Shown: positions 1 to 10,291 of the stretch, piece after piece
Numbering within the stretch: position 1 is the first letter of the stretch
Layout: every line of letters begins with the position of its first letter
DNA from: Rhodoferax sediminis
GTDB taxonomy: Bacteria > Pseudomonadota > Gammaproteobacteria > Burkholderiales > Burkholderiaceae_C
Direction: 5' to 3'
NCBI RefSeq assembly: GCF_006970865.1
Contig: NZ_CP035503.1
Coordinates: 2,927,001-2,991,000, forward strand
DNA: 64,000 bases
Notes under the pieces: generated by a model
The model's input: only the letters and a program-made list of their open reading frames with translations
The model's database searches: none
What the model was told of the DNA's origin: nothing
Translations under genes and position numbers: made by a program

Positions 1-439
1 AGCGCGTCATCTCTTCCATGGAGATCAGCGGACCCACCTCCTTGCGGAACACCACGCGCTTTTCTTCTTCGTAGCGCGAGGTCGAGGCGCCGTAGCCGAC
101 CGCCAGGTCCTGCAGCAGGCATTCGCCGCCCTGGTCGCAGATCGGACAGTCCAGCGGGTGGTTGATGAGCAGGAACTCCATCACCGACTTCTGCGCCTTG
201 ATGGCCTTGTCGCTCTTGGTGCGCACGATCATGCCCTGCGACACCGGCGTGGCACAGGCCGGCATGGGCTTGGGCATCTTCTCCACATCGACCAGGCACA
301 TGCGGCAATTGGCGGCAATGCTGAGTTTCTTGTGGTAGCAGAAATGCGGAATGTAGGTGCCGACCTTGTCGGCGGCATGCATCACCATGCTGCCCTCGGC
401 AACCTCTACTTTTTTTCCGTCGAGTTCAATTTCAATCAT
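1..439 (-). CDS. nuoG: NADH-quinone oxidoreductase subunit G, N-terminal part (cut by window edge)
   Basis: This is the peripheral-arm iron-sulfur subunit of respiratory complex I, which passes electrons from NuoF towards quinone. About 146 N-terminal residues are visible. They show the [2Fe-2S] ferredoxin ligands C34, C45, C48 and C62, and the HxxxCxxCxxxxxC set (H94, C98, C101, C107) that binds a [4Fe-4S] cluster. The ATG at 439 lies 13 bases downstream of the nuoF stop on the same strand, as expected for the nuo operon. The rest of the gene lies beyond position 1. The family is certain from the motifs and from the gene order nuoA-B-C-D-E-F-G. Confidence 0.97.
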   Translation of the reverse strand, partial: MIEIELDGKKVEVAEGSMVMHAADKVGTYIPHFCYHKKLSIAANCRMCLVDVEKMPKPMPACATPVSQGMIVRTKSDKAIKAQKSVMEFLLINHPLDCPICDQGGECLLQDLAVGYGASTSRYEEEKRVVFRKEVGPLISMEEMTR

Positions 440-452
440 GGGGGCTGCTCGC

Positions 453-1817
453 TCAGACGTACTCGGGGACCGGGCAGGTCTTGTGCTCTATGTGGTATTC
501 GAATTCGGGACGGAAATGCTTGATCATGGCGCGCACCGGCATGGCCGCGGCATCGCCCAGCGCACAAATCGTTCGCCCCATGATGCCGTCGGCCACCGAG
601 TCCAGCACATCCAGGTCGGCCTGGCGCCCCTGGCCGTTCTCGATGCGGTTCACCATGCGCCAGAGCCAGCCCGTACCTTCGCGGCAGGGCGTGCACTGGC
701 CGCAGGACTCGTGCATGTAGAAGTAGCTCAGCCGGCGCAGCGAGCGCACCATGCAGCGCGAGTCGTCCAGCACGATCACGGCGCCCGAGCCGAGCATGGA
801 GCCGGCCTTGGCGATCGAGTCGTAGTCCATGGTGCAGTTCATCATGATGGAGGCCGGCAGCACCGGCGCCGACGAGCCGCCCGGAATCACGGCCTTGAGC
901 TGGCGCCCCGCGCGCACCCCGCCCGCCAATTCGAGCAGTTTGGCGAACGGCGTTCCCATCGGGATTTCATAGTTGCCGGGCCGCTGCACGTCGCCGCTGA
1001 CCGAATAGATCTTGGTGCCCCCATTGTTCGGCTTGCCGCACGCCAGGTACGCCTGCGCGCCATTGCGGATGATCCAGGGCACGGCCGCGAAGGTTTCGGT
1101 GTTGTTGATGGTGGTGGGCTTGCCGTACACGCCGAAGCTGGCCGGGAACGGCGGCTTGAAGCGGGGCTGGCCCTTCTTGCCTTCCAGCGATTCCAGCAGG
1201 GCCGTTTCTTCGCCGCAGATGTAGGCGCCGAAACCATGGAATGCGTGCAACTGGAAGCTGAAGCCGCTGCCCAGAATGTGATCCCCCAGCAGGCCGGCGG
1301 CGCGCGCCTCTTCCAGCGCTTCCTCGAAGCGCTCGTAGGTCGCAAAGATCTCGCCGTGGATGTAGTTGAAGGCGACCGTGATGCCCATGGCGTAGGCGGC
1401 AATGGCCATGCCCTCGATCACGATGTGCGGGTTGTAGTGCAGGATGTCGCGGTCCTTGCAGGTGCCCGGCTCGCCCTCGTCGGAATTGCAGACCAGGTAC
1501 TTCTGGCCCGGAAACTGACGCGGCATGAAGCTCCACTTGAGCCCCGTCGGGAAACCCGCGCCGCCACGACCACGCAGCGCCGATTCCTTGACCGTGGCAA
1601 TCACCTGGTCCTGCGTCAGCCCGGCTTCATTACCGGCCACGCCGTCCTTGCCCAGAACCTTGCGCAGCGCCTGGTAGCCGCCGCGCGCCACATAGTCCTT
1701 GAGGCGCCAGTTGGAACCGTCCAGCCCTGCGTAAATTTGCGGCTCGATATGCCGGCCATGGAAACAGGTTTCAACGCCGGTGGCGGCGAATTGCGACAGG
1801 ATATTTTCTGGAGACAT
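453..1817 (-). CDS. nuoF: NADH-quinone oxidoreductase subunit F (NADH/FMN-binding)
   Basis: NuoF (454 aa) is the entry subunit of complex I. It oxidises NADH, holds FMN and feeds a [4Fe-4S] cluster. The glycine-rich nucleotide/FMN segment [10 protein letters not shown] is at residues 83-92, and the C-terminal cluster motif [12 protein letters not shown] is followed by a later Cys in the CALGD segment. The length is normal for the family. The start ATG overlaps the nuoE stop by one base (TAATG), which implies translational coupling. No frame damage is seen. Confidence 0.97.
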   Translation of the reverse strand: MSPENILSQFAATGVETCFHGRHIEPQIYAGLDGSNWRLKDYVARGGYQALRKVLGKDGVAGNEAGLTQDQVIATVKESALRGRGGAGFPTGLKWSFMPRQFPGQKYLVCNSDEGEPGTCKDRDILHYNPHIVIEGMAIAAYAMGITVAFNYIHGEIFATYERFEEALEEARAAGLLGDHILGSGFSFQLHAFHGFGAYICGEETALLESLEGKKGQPRFKPPFPASFGVYGKPTTINNTETFAAVPWIIRNGAQAYLACGKPNNGGTKIYSVSGDVQRPGNYEIPMGTPFAKLLELAGGVRAGRQLKAVIPGGSSAPVLPASIMMNCTMDYDSIAKAGSMLGSGAVIVLDDSRCMVRSLRRLSYFYMHESCGQCTPCREGTGWLWRMVNRIENGQGRQADLDVLDSVADGIMGRTICALGDAAAMPVRAMIKHFRPEFEYHIEHKTCPVPEYV

Positions 1818-2329
1818 TACTTCACCTCGGCGGCCGGCTGGGCCACACCGTCGGCGGCCCGCAAACCATCAATCATCTGGTCGATCCGCTCGTTGCTCAT
1901 GAAGCTGCACATGGTGCGGTCGTTCACCAGCATCACGGGCGAATCGGCGCAGGCCCCCAGGCACTCGCTCTGCTGCAGCGTGAACATTCCGTCCGCCGTG
2001 GTCTCGCCCATCTTGATGCCCAGCCGCTGCTCCAGATGCTGGAGCGCGCGATCCCCGTCGCGCAGCTGGCACGGCAGGTTGGTGCACACGTTGAGCTTGT
2101 ACTTGCCCACGGGCTGCTGGTTGAACATGTTGTAGAAGGTCGTCACCTCGTGCACGGCGATGGGCGGCATACCGAGGTAGGCGGCGACTTCTTTTTCGCT
2201 GTCCTGGCTGATGTAGCCCTGCTCCAGCTGGACCATGCCCAGGCAGGCCATCACGGCCGACTGTTTTTGCTCGGGCGGGTACTTTGCGACTTCCTTGGCG
2301 AAGCGCGCCTTCATGACTTCAGAGATCAT
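1817..2329 (-). CDS. nuoE: NADH-quinone oxidoreductase subunit E ([2Fe-2S])
   Basis: NuoE (170 aa) is a thioredoxin-fold [2Fe-2S] protein that pairs with NuoF in the NADH dehydrogenase module. The cluster ligands fall in VCTNLPC and the later CLGACADSP segment, with the family spacing. The chosen start at 2329 overlaps the nuoD stop (ATGA); a second in-frame Met five codons later is also possible. It is part of the contiguous nuo operon. Confidence 0.96.
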   Translation of the reverse strand: MISEVMKARFAKEVAKYPPEQKQSAVMACLGMVQLEQGYISQDSEKEVAAYLGMPPIAVHEVTTFYNMFNQQPVGKYKLNVCTNLPCQLRDGDRALQHLEQRLGIKMGETTADGMFTLQQSECLGACADSPVMLVNDRTMCSFMSNERIDQMIDGLRAADGVAQPAAEVK

Positions 2330-3579
2330 CGATCAATCTCTCCAAACACAATATCCAGGGTGCCAATGATGGCGACGACGTCGGCAATCATGTGGCCGCG
2401 CGCCATCTCGTCCATCCCCGCGAGGTGGGCGAATCCGGGCGGACGGATTTTGAGCCGGTAGGGCTTGTTCGCCCCGTCGCTCACGATGTAGATGCCAAAC
2501 TCGCCCTTGGGATGCTCGACCGCCGCATAGGCCTCGCCCTCGGGTACGTGGAAGCCTTCGGTGAACAGCTTGAAATGGTGGATCAGGTCTTCCATGTTCG
2601 ACTTCATCGCTTCGCGCGCAGGCGGCGCCACCTTGTGGTTGTCGGTGATCACCGGGCCCGGGTTGACGCGCAGCCAGTCCACGCACTGCTTGATGATGCG
2701 ATTGGCCTGGCGCATTTCTTCCACGCGCACCAGGTAGCGGTCGTAGCAATCGCCGGTCTTGCCCACGGGGATGTCGAAGTCCATGCGGTCATAGACCTCG
2801 TAGGGCTGCTTCTTGCGCAGGTCCCAGGCGACGCCGGAGCCGCGCAGCATGGCACCGGTAAAGCCGAGATTGAGCGCGCGCTCGGGCGTGACCACGCCGA
2901 CACCCACGGTGCGCTGCTTCCAGATGCGGTTGTCGGTGAGCAGGGTTTCGTACTCGTCGACGAGGGCTGGAAAGCGCGTGCAGAAGTCATCGATGAAATC
3001 AAGCAGCGAGCCCTGGCGGTTTTCGTTGAGCTGCCCGATCACCTTGGCATTCTTGATCTTGCTGACCTTGTACTGCGCCATGGTATCGGGCAGGTCGCGG
3101 TACACACCGCCCGGTCGGAAATACGCCGCATGCATGCGCGCACCCGAGACTGCCTCGTACATGTCGAACAGATCCTCGCGCTCGCGAAAGCAATAAATCA
3201 GCACATTCATGGCGCCGCAATCGAGCCCGTGCGCGCCCAGCCACATCAGGTGGTTGAGCAGCCGCGTGATTTCGGCAAACATGACGCGGATGTACTGCGC
3301 ACGCTCGGGCACCTCGACGCCCAGCAGCCGCTCGATCGCCAGGCAATACGCATGCTCGTTGGACATCATCGACACGTAGTCGAGGCGGTCCATGTAGGGC
3401 AGCGACTGGATGTAGGTCTTGCTCTCGGCCAGCTTTTCGGTGGCGCGGTGCAGCAGGCCCACGTGCGGGTCGGCACGCTGCACGACCTCGCCATCGAGCT
3501 CGAGCACCAGACGCAGAACGCCGTGCGCCGCCGGATGCTGCGGCCCGAAGTTGAGGGTGTAGTTCTTAATCTCTGCCAT
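2326..3579 (-). CDS. nuoD: NADH-quinone oxidoreductase subunit D
   Basis: NuoD (417 aa) is the 49-kDa-type subunit, a relative of the large subunit of NiFe hydrogenases that forms part of the quinone site of complex I. The sequence begins [20 protein letters not shown]. The conserved [14 protein letters not shown] and the C-terminal DIVFGEIDR ending are diagnostic. A longer upstream reading frame exists, but this start matches the family N-terminus and lies inside the 3' end of nuoC (14-base overlap). Length is normal. Confidence 0.97.
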   Translation of the reverse strand: MAEIKNYTLNFGPQHPAAHGVLRLVLELDGEVVQRADPHVGLLHRATEKLAESKTYIQSLPYMDRLDYVSMMSNEHAYCLAIERLLGVEVPERAQYIRVMFAEITRLLNHLMWLGAHGLDCGAMNVLIYCFREREDLFDMYEAVSGARMHAAYFRPGGVYRDLPDTMAQYKVSKIKNAKVIGQLNENRQGSLLDFIDDFCTRFPALVDEYETLLTDNRIWKQRTVGVGVVTPERALNLGFTGAMLRGSGVAWDLRKKQPYEVYDRMDFDIPVGKTGDCYDRYLVRVEEMRQANRIIKQCVDWLRVNPGPVITDNHKVAPPAREAMKSNMEDLIHHFKLFTEGFHVPEGEAYAAVEHPKGEFGIYIVSDGANKPYRLKIRPPGFAHLAGMDEMARGHMIADVVAIIGTLDIVFGEIDR

Positions 3580-4183
3580 GAAGTCCCCCGTAATCCTCTT
3601 CGCGGATGATGCGCGGCGTGATCTCGCGCGGCTCGATCGTGACGGGCTGGTAGATGACCCGTTTTTGCTCCGGGTCGTAACGCATTTCGACGTGGCCGGA
3701 GGTCGGGAAGTCCTTGCGGAACGGGTGGCCGATGAAGCCATAGTCGGTCAGGATGCGGCGCAGGTCGCTGTGCCCCTCGAACACGATACCGAACAGGTCG
3801 AACGCCTCGCGCTCGAACCAGTTGGCGCCATTCCAGACACCCGTCACCGACGCCACCACGGGCAGGTCGTCGTCGGGTGCAAATACCTTGAGGCGCACGC
3901 GCTGGTTCAGGCTCACCGACAGCAGGTGCAGCACCACACAGTAGCGGGCGCCATCCCAGACACCATCCTTGTACTGCGAGTAATCCACGCCGCACAGATC
4001 CATGAGTTGCTCGAATTGGCAACCCGATGCATCGCGCAGGGTCGTGGCAACCTGCAGATAGTTGGCGGCGGATACCACCACCGTCACCTCGCCCAGCTTG
4101 AGACTGATATGTTTGGCCCTCTCGCCCAGCACCGCGGCGATGGTGTCTTTGAGAGTTTCGGGATTTACGGCAAACGCGGTCAT
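3566..4183 (-). CDS. nuoC: NADH-quinone oxidoreductase subunit C
   Basis: NuoC (205 aa) is the 30-kDa-type connecting subunit of complex I. The conserved C-terminal block with [11 protein letters not shown] and [18 protein letters not shown] is present, ending in [10 protein letters not shown]. NuoC is separate from NuoD here, unlike the fused NuoCD of enterobacteria. The start ATG at 4183 lies ten bases after the nuoB stop. The frame extends far upstream, but that part is a shadow of nuoB. Confidence 0.96.
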   Translation of the reverse strand: MTAFAVNPETLKDTIAAVLGERAKHISLKLGEVTVVVSAANYLQVATTLRDASGCQFEQLMDLCGVDYSQYKDGVWDGARYCVVLHLLSVSLNQRVRLKVFAPDDDLPVVASVTGVWNGANWFEREAFDLFGIVFEGHSDLRRILTDYGFIGHPFRKDFPTSGHVEMRYDPEQKRVIYQPVTIEPREITPRIIREEDYGGLHGRD

Positions 4184-4193
4184 CGAAGTCCCT

Positions 4194-4673
4194 TCAGGCG
4201 CGCGCAATGGTGTTGGTGCGGCGGATCTTCTGCTGCAGCTGGATGATGCCGTACAGCAGCGCTTCGGCCGTCGGCGGACAGCCCGGCACATACACGTCCA
4301 CCGGCACGATGCGGTCGCAGCCGCGCACCACCGAATAGCTGTAGTGGTAGTAGCCACCGCCATTGGCGCACGAGCCCATCGAGAGCACCCAGCGCGGCTC
4401 GCTCATCTGGTCGTAGACCTTGCGCAGCGCCGGCGCCATCTTGTTGCACAGCGTGCCGGCCACGATCATCAGGTCGGACTGGCGCGGACTGGGGCGAAAC
4501 AGCATGCCGAAGCGGTCGATGTCGTAGCGCGCGGCGCCTGCGTGCATCATCTCCACGGCACAGCAGGCCAGGCCGAACGTCATCGGCCACAGCGAGCCGG
4601 TCTTGGCCCAGTTCATCACCGAGTCGTAGCTGGTGGTGACGAAGCCTTCCTTGAAAACACCTTCAATGGCCAT
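4194..4673 (-). CDS. nuoB: NADH-quinone oxidoreductase subunit B
   Basis: NuoB (159 aa) carries cluster N2, the last [4Fe-4S] centre before quinone. The tandem-cysteine ligands are visible in LACCAVEMM, with further ligands in GSCANGG and VYVPGCPP. Its length is typical for betaproteobacteria. It follows nuoA by about 20 bases and is followed at once by nuoC, as in other nuo operons. Confidence 0.97.
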   Translation of the reverse strand: MAIEGVFKEGFVTTSYDSVMNWAKTGSLWPMTFGLACCAVEMMHAGAARYDIDRFGMLFRPSPRQSDLMIVAGTLCNKMAPALRKVYDQMSEPRWVLSMGSCANGGGYYHYSYSVVRGCDRIVPVDVYVPGCPPTAEALLYGIIQLQQKIRRTNTIARA

Positions 4674-4694
4674 AATGCTCTCCCGCCTTTTGCT

Positions 4695-5054
4695 TCATTC
4701 CCAATCCAGGGCGCCTTTTTTCCACTCGTAGACAAAGCCCACGACGAGGATGCCCAGAAAAACCATCATGGCCCAGAAGCCGAGCGCTCCAATCTCCTTG
4801 AGCGAGACGGCCCACGGAAACAGGAACGCGATCTCCAGGTCGAACAGGATGAACAGAATGGCCACGAGGTAATACCGTACATCGAACTTCATGCGTGCGT
4901 CTTCAAACGCCTCGAAGCCACATTCGTAAGGGGAGTTCTTGGCGGCGTCGGGGCGATTTGGACCGAGGATGTAGCCGAGCACCTGGGGCACGATACCAAC
5001 GCCAATGCCAACCAGAATGAACAAGAGAACGGGGAGGTATTGATCGAGGTTCAT
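4695..5054 (-). CDS. nuoA: NADH-quinone oxidoreductase subunit A
   Basis: NuoA (119 aa) is a small membrane subunit of complex I with three predicted transmembrane helices. The conserved SPYECGFE motif lies in the loop after helix 1, and [19 protein letters not shown] marks helix 2 and its entry. It is the first gene of the nuo operon. The only feature between it and secG is the tRNA-Leu gene, so the operon may be co-transcribed with that tRNA. Confidence 0.96.
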   Translation of the reverse strand: MNLDQYLPVLLFILVGIGVGIVPQVLGYILGPNRPDAAKNSPYECGFEAFEDARMKFDVRYYLVAILFILFDLEIAFLFPWAVSLKEIGALGFWAMMVFLGILVVGFVYEWKKGALDWE

Positions 5055-5111
5055 CTGGAGTTCTGATCACCGCTTATGCCCGCCAGCACCCTGCCCGGCG
5101 AGTTTTTTGTT

Positions 5112-5196
5112 TGGTGCCGTCGGCGAGACTCGAACTCGCACAGCTTTCGCCACTACCCCCTCAAGATAGCGTGTCTACCAATTTCACCACGACGGC
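5112..5196 (-). tRNA. tRNA-Leu (anticodon GAG)
   Basis: The minus-strand sequence folds as a class II tRNA of 85 nt with encoded CCA. The acceptor arm GCCGUCG pairs with CGACGGC, the D-loop contains UUGGUAGAC, the anticodon stem CUAUC/GGUAG encloses loop UUGAGGG (anticodon GAG), a long variable arm follows, and the T-arm contains GUUCGAGUC. It lies between secG and nuoA on the same strand, a placement I recall from other Burkholderiales. Confidence 0.96.
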
Positions 5197-5208
5197 GGTT
5201 TTTTCGTT

Positions 5209-5251
5209 GTCCGGATGGCATGAGGCGCCTTGCGGCTTTGGCTCTCCGGAC
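5209..5251 (-). other. Hairpin upstream of tRNA-Leu
   Basis: Perfect 7-base arms (GTCCGGA and TCCGGAC) bracket a 29-base interior just 5' of the tRNA-Leu gene. No T-run follows on the minus strand, so this does not look like a terminator. It could be a leader structure processed with the tRNA. Its function is unknown. Confidence 0.3.
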
Positions 5252-5314
5252 AGTCTGCTAGTTTACCCTGAAATTTCCTGCATTCGATGCAGACGGGGCG
5301 ATTTACAGAGGCGT

Positions 5315-5749
5315 TCAGCGGGTCGGAATCTGCCCCGCACCGGACGCCGCGGGCGCCGCGGGCACGGCGGTGGCCGGCACCGGACTGGATTGCGGAGCTG
5401 GTGCAGTCGTGGCAGGAATCTGCGTGGCGATGCCGGACGCTGCGGGTGCGGGCGCCGGAGCGGTCACGGTCGCGCGCTCCAGCACACTGCCACTGCCGGT
5501 ATTGACCGGGCGCAAATTACCAAAATACGCCAGCGCCAGCGTGCACGCGAAAAACACCGTGGCCAGAACGGCCGTGGAACGCGACAGGAAGTTGGCACTG
5601 CCACTGGCACCAAACAGGCTGCCCGAACCACCGCTGCCAAAGGCCGCACCCATGTCGGCACCCTTGCCGTGCTGAACCAGGATCAGGCCGATCAGGCCGA
5701 TGGCCGCCAGTATCTGGACCGCCAGCAGGATGTTTAGTACGACATGCAT
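5315..5749 (-). CDS. secG: Preprotein translocase subunit SecG
   Basis: SecG (144 aa) is the small accessory membrane subunit of the SecYEG translocon. Two hydrophobic helices are visible, near residues 2-22 and 53-73, joined by a Gly/Ser-rich loop (GSGGSGSLFGASG). The tail is long and rich in Ala/Pro/Thr, as is common for betaproteobacterial SecG. A good ribosome site (AGGAG) precedes the ATG at 5749. The gene follows tpiA directly. Confidence 0.95.
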   Translation of the reverse strand: MHVVLNILLAVQILAAIGLIGLILVQHGKGADMGAAFGSGGSGSLFGASGSANFLSRSTAVLATVFFACTLALAYFGNLRPVNTGSGSVLERATVTAPAPAPAASGIATQIPATTAPAPQSSPVPATAVPAAPAASGAGQIPTR

Positions 5750-5781
5750 CTCAATACTCCTAAATCTATAGCATCAACTGC

Positions 5782-6531
5782 TTACCCTTTGCGGGCTGCA
5801 GCAATAATTTTCAAAAAATCAGGGGCACTCAAAGAGGCGCCGCCAATCAGGCCGCCGTCAATGTCGGGCTGGGCCAGCAGTTCGGCCGCATTGGCGGCAT
5901 TCATGCTGCCGCCGTACAAAATCGCTATTCCGGCGGCCTGCTCGCAGGCACCGGCCAGCTGCGCGCGCAGCACGGCGTGCACCTGCTGCGCCTGCTGTGG
6001 CGTGGCCGTCTTGCCGGTACCAATGGCCCACACCGGCTCGTAGGCCAGCACGATATCGCCGATGCGCGGGCCGGTGGCGGCGATCACCGCAGCCAGCTGG
6101 CGCGTGACGGTGGCCTCGGTCTGGCCTGCGTCGCGCTCGGCCAGTGTCTCGCCGACACACACGATCGGCGTGATGCCGGCTTCCAGCGCGCGCTGTGCCT
6201 TGGCGGCCACCACGGCATCGGTCTCGCCGTGGTACTGGCGCCGCTCCGAGTGCCCCACGATGGCATAACGCACGCCGAATTCCTTCAGCATCGCCGCGGA
6301 CACTTCGCCGGTGTAGGCGCCGGCCTCATGCTGCGACACATCTTGCGCTCCCAAACTGATAGCGCCACTCGCAAGCAACGTCTTGGCTTGCGCCAGATAA
6401 GGCGCCGGAACGCAAACCGCCACCGCGCAGGCGGGTGAGCCCAGGCCGGCCAGCATGGCCTGCAAGAGCGCCTGATTGGCAGCCAGGCTGCCATTCATCT
6501 TCCAGTTTCCGGCGATGAGCTGCTTCGTCAC
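5782..6531 (-). CDS. tpiA: Triosephosphate isomerase
   Basis: TpiA (249 aa) interconverts dihydroxyacetone phosphate and glyceraldehyde 3-phosphate in glycolysis and gluconeogenesis. The N-terminal GNWKMNG (active-site Lys), the VGHSERR motif with the catalytic His, the catalytic Glu in [10 protein letters not shown], and the phosphate-binding GGSM and GLIGGASL segments are all present. Translation starts at a GTG at 6531, four bases after the qor stop. The nearest in-frame ATG would remove the active-site Lys region. Confidence 0.96.
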   Translation of the reverse strand: MTKQLIAGNWKMNGSLAANQALLQAMLAGLGSPACAVAVCVPAPYLAQAKTLLASGAISLGAQDVSQHEAGAYTGEVSAAMLKEFGVRYAIVGHSERRQYHGETDAVVAAKAQRALEAGITPIVCVGETLAERDAGQTEATVTRQLAAVIAATGPRIGDIVLAYEPVWAIGTGKTATPQQAQQVHAVLRAQLAGACEQAAGIAILYGGSMNAANAAELLAQPDIDGGLIGGASLSAPDFLKIIAAARKG

Positions 6532-6535
6532 GCGA

Positions 6536-7522
6536 TCACCATGTCAAAACAATCTTGCCCACATGCTGATTCGACTCCATCAGCGCATGCGCCTGGGCAG
6601 CCTGCGCGGCCGCGAAGGTGCTGTGGATCACCGGCTTGATGCGGCCGTCCTCGATCAGCGGCCAGACGTTCTTGCGCAAGGCCTGCGCAATCGCCGTCTT
6701 GAACGCCACGGGACGGGCGCGCAGCGTGGAGCCGGTCACCGTGAGGCGGCGGCGCAGCACCAGCCCGGCGTTGATCTCGCTCTTGACGCCGCCCTGCACC
6801 GCAATGATGACGAGACGGCCGTCCTCGGCCAGGCAGTCGATTTCGCGCGCCACGTAGCTGCCAGCGACCATATCGAGAATCACGTTCACGCCCAGGCCGC
6901 CCGTGAGCTTCTTGGCCTCTTCGGCGAAGTCGGACGTTTTGTAGTTGAGCGCATGGTCGGCGCCCAACGCCAGGCATGCCGCGCACTTGTCGTCGCTGCC
7001 GGCCGTGACGATCACCGTCGCGCCCAGCGCCTTGGCCATCTGGATGGCCGTGACGCCGATGCCGCTCGAGCCGCCCTGGATCAGCAGCGTTTCGCCGGGC
7101 TGCAGGCGGCCGCGGTCGAACACGTTGCTCCAGACGGTAAAAAACGTTTCGGGCAGCGAGGCGGCTTGCACATCGCTCAGCCCCTGGGGCACCGGCAGGC
7201 ACTGGCCCACGGGCGCCACGCACAGCTCGGCGTAGCCACCGCCGGCCACCAGCGCACAGACGCGGTCACCGACCTTGAAACCGGCCTGCACCATCGCGCT
7301 CGCGTCGCCACTTTCGATCACGCCGGCCACTTCCAGCCCCGGAATATCCGAGGCGCCGGGCGGCACCGGGTAGTTGCCGGTGCGCTGCAGCACATCGGGC
7401 CGGTTCACGCCGGAGGCAGCCACGCGAATCAGCAATTCGCCGGTGCCAGCGACCGGTGCGGCGCGCTCGCCCGCACGCAGGACCTCAGGCGCGCCAAAGG
7501 CTGTGATTTCAATCGCTTTCAT
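6536..7522 (-). CDS. qor: NAD(P)H:quinone oxidoreductase, zinc-free MDR family
   Basis: This 328-residue protein belongs to the quinone oxidoreductase branch of the medium-chain dehydrogenase/reductase superfamily (PIG3/Qor-like). Such enzymes reduce quinones with NAD(P)H. The nucleotide fold has [19 protein letters not shown] near residue 150, and the N-terminal GroES-like domain lacks the structural-zinc cysteine cluster. It sits between pnp and tpiA. The sequence before its ATG is a copy of the 54-bp repeat, whose end supplies the GAGG ribosome site. Confidence 0.88.
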   Translation of the reverse strand: MKAIEITAFGAPEVLRAGERAAPVAGTGELLIRVAASGVNRPDVLQRTGNYPVPPGASDIPGLEVAGVIESGDASAMVQAGFKVGDRVCALVAGGGYAELCVAPVGQCLPVPQGLSDVQAASLPETFFTVWSNVFDRGRLQPGETLLIQGGSSGIGVTAIQMAKALGATVIVTAGSDDKCAACLALGADHALNYKTSDFAEEAKKLTGGLGVNVILDMVAGSYVAREIDCLAEDGRLVIIAVQGGVKSEINAGLVLRRRLTVTGSTLRARPVAFKTAIAQALRKNVWPLIEDGRIKPVIHSTFAAAQAAQAHALMESNQHVGKIVLTW

Positions 7523-7526
7523 GATC

Positions 7527-7580
7527 TTTTAACCTCGTAGCCCCTGTTACAAGGGCGTTGCAAGCTATATTTTCAATAGC
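7527..7580 (-). repeat. 54-bp dispersed module, copy A (pnp-qor intergenic)
   Basis: On the minus strand this shows GCTA-N10-AGCT-N19-GGGCT exactly, but the terminal T-tract is replaced by GGTTAAAA. It fills almost the whole gap between the pnp stop and the qor start. Its 3' end contains the GAGG that serves as the qor ribosome site. Confidence 0.75.
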
Positions 7581-7583
7581 AAA

Positions 7584-9728
7584 TCACGACTGGTTGGTGG
7601 CGCCCGAATGATCGGCGCCATAGGAGGGCTGCGCCGGGCGATCCAGCAGCGCCTTCATCGACAGCTTGATGCGGCCCTTCTCGTCGGTCTCCAGCACCTT
7701 GACCTTGACGATCTGGCCCTCGGTCAGGTAGTCCGAGACCTTCTCGACGCGCTCGTTGGCGATCTGGCTGATGTGCAGCAGGCCGTCCTTGCCCGGCAGC
7801 AGGTTGATCAGCGCGCCGAAGTCCAGGATCTTGGTGACCGGGCCTTCGTAGACCTTGCCGATCTCGACCTCGGCCGTGATCTGCTCGATGCGCTTCTTCG
7901 CCGCTTCGGCCTTTTCCGGGTCGGTCGAGGCGATCGTGATGGTGCCGTCTTCGTCGATGTTGATCTGGCAGCCGGTCTCTTCGGTCAGCGCACGGATCAC
8001 GGAGCCGCCCTTTCCGATCACGTCGCGGATCTTCTCGGGGTTGATCTTCATCGTGAACAGACGCGGCGCGAAGCTGGAGACTTCGGCCTTGGCCTCGCCC
8101 ATGGCTTCCTGCATCTTGCCCAGGATGTGCATGCGCGCTTCCTTGGCCTGCGCCAGCGCGACCTGCATGATTTCCTTGGTGATGCCCTGGATCTTGATGT
8201 CCATCTGCAGCGCCGTGATGCCGTTGGTGGTGCCGGCCACCTTGAAGTCCATGTCGCCCAGGTGATCTTCGTCACCCAGGATGTCGGTCAACACGGCAAA
8301 GCGGCTGCCGTCCTTGATCAGGCCCATGGCGATGCCGGCCACGTGCGCCTTCATCGGCACGCCGGCATCCATCAGCGACAGGCAGCCGCCGCAGACGGAG
8401 GCCATCGACGAGGAGCCGTTGGACTCGGTCACCTCGCTCACCACGCGCATGGTGTAGGGGAATTCGTCCTTGCTCGGCAGCACCGCCACCAGGGCGCGCT
8501 TGGCGAGTCGGCCATGGCCGATTTCGCGACGCTTGGGGCTGCCGACGCGGCCGGTCTCGCCGGTGGCGAACGGAGGCATGTTGTAGTGCAGCATGAAGCG
8601 GTCTTCGTAGTCGCCGGACAGCGCGTCGATGCGCTGCGCATCGCGCTCGGTGCCCAGGGTCGTGACCACCAGCGCCTGGGTTTCGCCACGCGTGAACAGC
8701 GCCGAGCCGTGGGTGCGCGGCAGCACGCTGTTGCGGATTTCGATCGGGCGCACGGTGCGCGTGTCGCGCCCGTCGATGCGCGGCTCGCCGGCCAGAATCT
8801 GGCTGCGCACGATGCGCGCTTCGATGTCGAACAGCAGGCCTTCCACGGCCACCGGGTCGAACTCCACGCCCTCGGCTTTCAGACCCTTCATCACCCAGGT
8901 GTAGGTCTCGCGCGTGGCATGGGTGCGCGCCTGCTTGTTGCGAATCTGGTAGGCCGCAGCCAGCTTTTCTTCGGCCAATGCAGCCACTTTGGCGATCAGC
9001 ACTTCGTCCTTGGCCGGAGCCCTCCAGTCCCATACCGGCTTGCCGGCGTCGCGCACCAGCTCATGGATCGCATTGATGGCGATGCGGCTCTGCTCGTGGC
9101 CGAACACCACGGCACCGAGCATGATTTCTTCGGACAATTGCTTGGCTTCGGATTCGACCATCAGCACGGCGGCTTCGGTACCGGCCACCACCAGGTCCAT
9201 GCTGGAGTCCTTGCGCGCGGTCTGGCCCGGGTTGAGCACGTATTCGCCGTTGATGTAACCCACGCGGGCCGCACCGATCGGGCCGCTGAACGGAATGCCG
9301 CTGACGCACAAAGCCGCGCTGGTCGCGATCATGGCTGCAATGTCGGCGTCCACTTCGGGGTTCAGCGACAGGGTGTGGATCACCACGTGCACTTCGTTGA
9401 AATAGCCTTCGGGAAACAGCGGACGGATGGGGCGGTCGATCAGGCGGCTGGTCAGGGTTTCAAACTCGCTGGGGCGGCCTTCGCGCTTGAAGAAGCTGCC
9501 GGGAATCTTGCCCGCGGCATAGGTTTTTTCAAGGTAATCGACGGTCAGCGGGAAGAAGTCCTGGCCGGTTTTGCCTTCGGTCTTGCCGACCACGGTGGCC
9601 AGCACCACGGTGCCGTCGATATCGAGCAGCACGGCGCCGCTGGCCTGGCGCGCGATTTCGCCGGTTTCCATGGTGACGGTGTTGGCACCCCACTGGAAGG
9701 TCTTGGTGACTTTGTTGAAGATGGTCAT
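7584..9728 (-). CDS. pnp: Polyribonucleotide nucleotidyltransferase (PNPase)
   Basis: PNPase (714 aa) is the phosphate-dependent 3'-5' exoribonuclease of the RNA degradosome. Two RNase PH-like domains carry the [11 protein letters not shown] and FKREGRPSE blocks and, in the second core, [14 protein letters not shown]. These are followed by a KH domain ([20 protein letters not shown]) and a C-terminal S1 domain ([21 protein letters not shown]). The ATG at 9728 is preceded by AGGAG eight bases away, so the 14-residue upstream in-frame extension is rejected. The gene follows rpsO, and its leader contains a long hairpin (separate entry). Confidence 0.97.
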   Translation of the reverse strand: MTIFNKVTKTFQWGANTVTMETGEIARQASGAVLLDIDGTVVLATVVGKTEGKTGQDFFPLTVDYLEKTYAAGKIPGSFFKREGRPSEFETLTSRLIDRPIRPLFPEGYFNEVHVVIHTLSLNPEVDADIAAMIATSAALCVSGIPFSGPIGAARVGYINGEYVLNPGQTARKDSSMDLVVAGTEAAVLMVESEAKQLSEEIMLGAVVFGHEQSRIAINAIHELVRDAGKPVWDWRAPAKDEVLIAKVAALAEEKLAAAYQIRNKQARTHATRETYTWVMKGLKAEGVEFDPVAVEGLLFDIEARIVRSQILAGEPRIDGRDTRTVRPIEIRNSVLPRTHGSALFTRGETQALVVTTLGTERDAQRIDALSGDYEDRFMLHYNMPPFATGETGRVGSPKRREIGHGRLAKRALVAVLPSKDEFPYTMRVVSEVTESNGSSSMASVCGGCLSLMDAGVPMKAHVAGIAMGLIKDGSRFAVLTDILGDEDHLGDMDFKVAGTTNGITALQMDIKIQGITKEIMQVALAQAKEARMHILGKMQEAMGEAKAEVSSFAPRLFTMKINPEKIRDVIGKGGSVIRALTEETGCQINIDEDGTITIASTDPEKAEAAKKRIEQITAEVEIGKVYEGPVTKILDFGALINLLPGKDGLLHISQIANERVEKVSDYLTEGQIVKVKVLETDEKGRIKLSMKALLDRPAQPSYGADHSGATNQS

Positions 9729-9802
9729 GAGGATGGCTCCTGAAGAATCCGGCGCATGAGGCTGCGCCAATGGCCCGGAGTCTGGCAGTCAGAACACGAT
9801 GC

Positions 9803-9847
9803 CATTCCAGAAAAAATCACGCAAAACTCCTGATTTCTTCTGGAATG
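9803..9847 (-). promoter_or_regulatory. 17-bp hairpin in the pnp leader (candidate RNase III / PNPase autoregulation site)
   Basis: Two 17-base arms separated by an 11-base loop lie 75-119 bases before the pnp ATG. In the pnp-sense RNA all 17 positions pair, one as G-U. On the other strand the same position is an A-C mismatch, which argues for function in the pnp transcript. In E. coli the pnp leader hairpin is cut by RNase III and mediates PNPase autocontrol; the role here is inferred by analogy. Confidence 0.7.
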
Positions 9848-9882
9848 ACACAGCGCGCATTCGTATTGCCCGGCTCCGAAGT

Positions 9883-9916
9883 AAAAAACGCCTGAGCTAG
9901 TGAACTAACTCAGGCG
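9883..9916 (-). terminator. Rho-independent terminator/attenuator after rpsO
   Basis: On the minus strand, 12-base arms CGCCTGAGTTAG and CTAGCTCAGGCG (one wobble) enclose a 4-base loop and are followed by six T residues. It starts about 20 bases after the rpsO stop and precedes pnp, as in the rpsO-pnp arrangement of E. coli, where partial read-through feeds pnp. Confidence 0.9.
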
Positions 9917-9935
9917 CTTGCATTCGATGGACCGC

Positions 9936-10202
9936 TTATTTGCGCAGACCGAGTTTGGCGATCAGCGCGACGTAACGATCGTGGTCTTTGGAATTCAGAT
10001 AGTCGAGCAGCTTGCGCCGACGGCTCACCATGCGCAGCAGGCCACGGCGACCATGGTGGTCCTTGGCGTGGGTCTTGAAGTGGGGGGTGAGCTCGTTGAT
10101 GCGGGCGGTGAGCAGGGCCACTTGCACTTCGGGACTGCCCGTGTCGGTGGCGCTGCGCGCGTTGGCCTTGACGACTTCGGCCTTGATACTGGATGCGATC
10201 AT
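9936..10202 (-). CDS. rpsO: 30S ribosomal protein S15
   Basis: S15 (88 aa) binds 16S rRNA early in assembly of the 30S platform. The hallmark segments [40 protein letters not shown] and the ending [10 protein letters not shown] are intact. The ATG at 10202 follows a GGAAA-type ribosome site. The gene has its own upstream promoter-like TATAAT and a terminator behind it, with pnp next. Confidence 0.98.
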   Translation of the reverse strand: MIASSIKAEVVKANARSATDTGSPEVQVALLTARINELTPHFKTHAKDHHGRRGLLRMVSRRRKLLDYLNSKDHDRYVALIAKLGLRK

Positions 10203-10285
10203 TTCAATTTTCCTGTGAATGTTTGACTTGCGTTGGTAGCTGGAACTGCAGCCAACGTGCGCCTTGCACTGTGCAAAGCCCGTCA

Positions 10286-10291
10286 ATTATA
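10286..10291 (-). promoter_or_regulatory. Candidate -10 box (TATAAT) of the rpsO promoter
   Basis: A perfect TATAAT on the minus strand lies about 84 bases before the rpsO ATG. It overlaps the TAA stop codon of the upstream aminotransferase gene. No convincing -35 hexamer is seen at the ideal spacing. Confidence 0.45.

Noticed and set aside
5755..5772. Possible start of another 54-bp module between tpiA and secG
   Set aside because: Only GCTA-N10-AGTA is present; the GGGCT anchor and the rest are missing and the next bases are the secG start.
6346..6400. AT-richer stretch with GCTATCAG inside tpiA as a module copy
   Set aside because: The encoded [19 protein letters not shown] is the conserved TpiA motif, so the sequence is native; anchor spacing does not fit.
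7608..9743. A 711-codon open frame antisense to pnp
   Set aside because: Shadow of the strongly biased pnp codons; no domain recognised.
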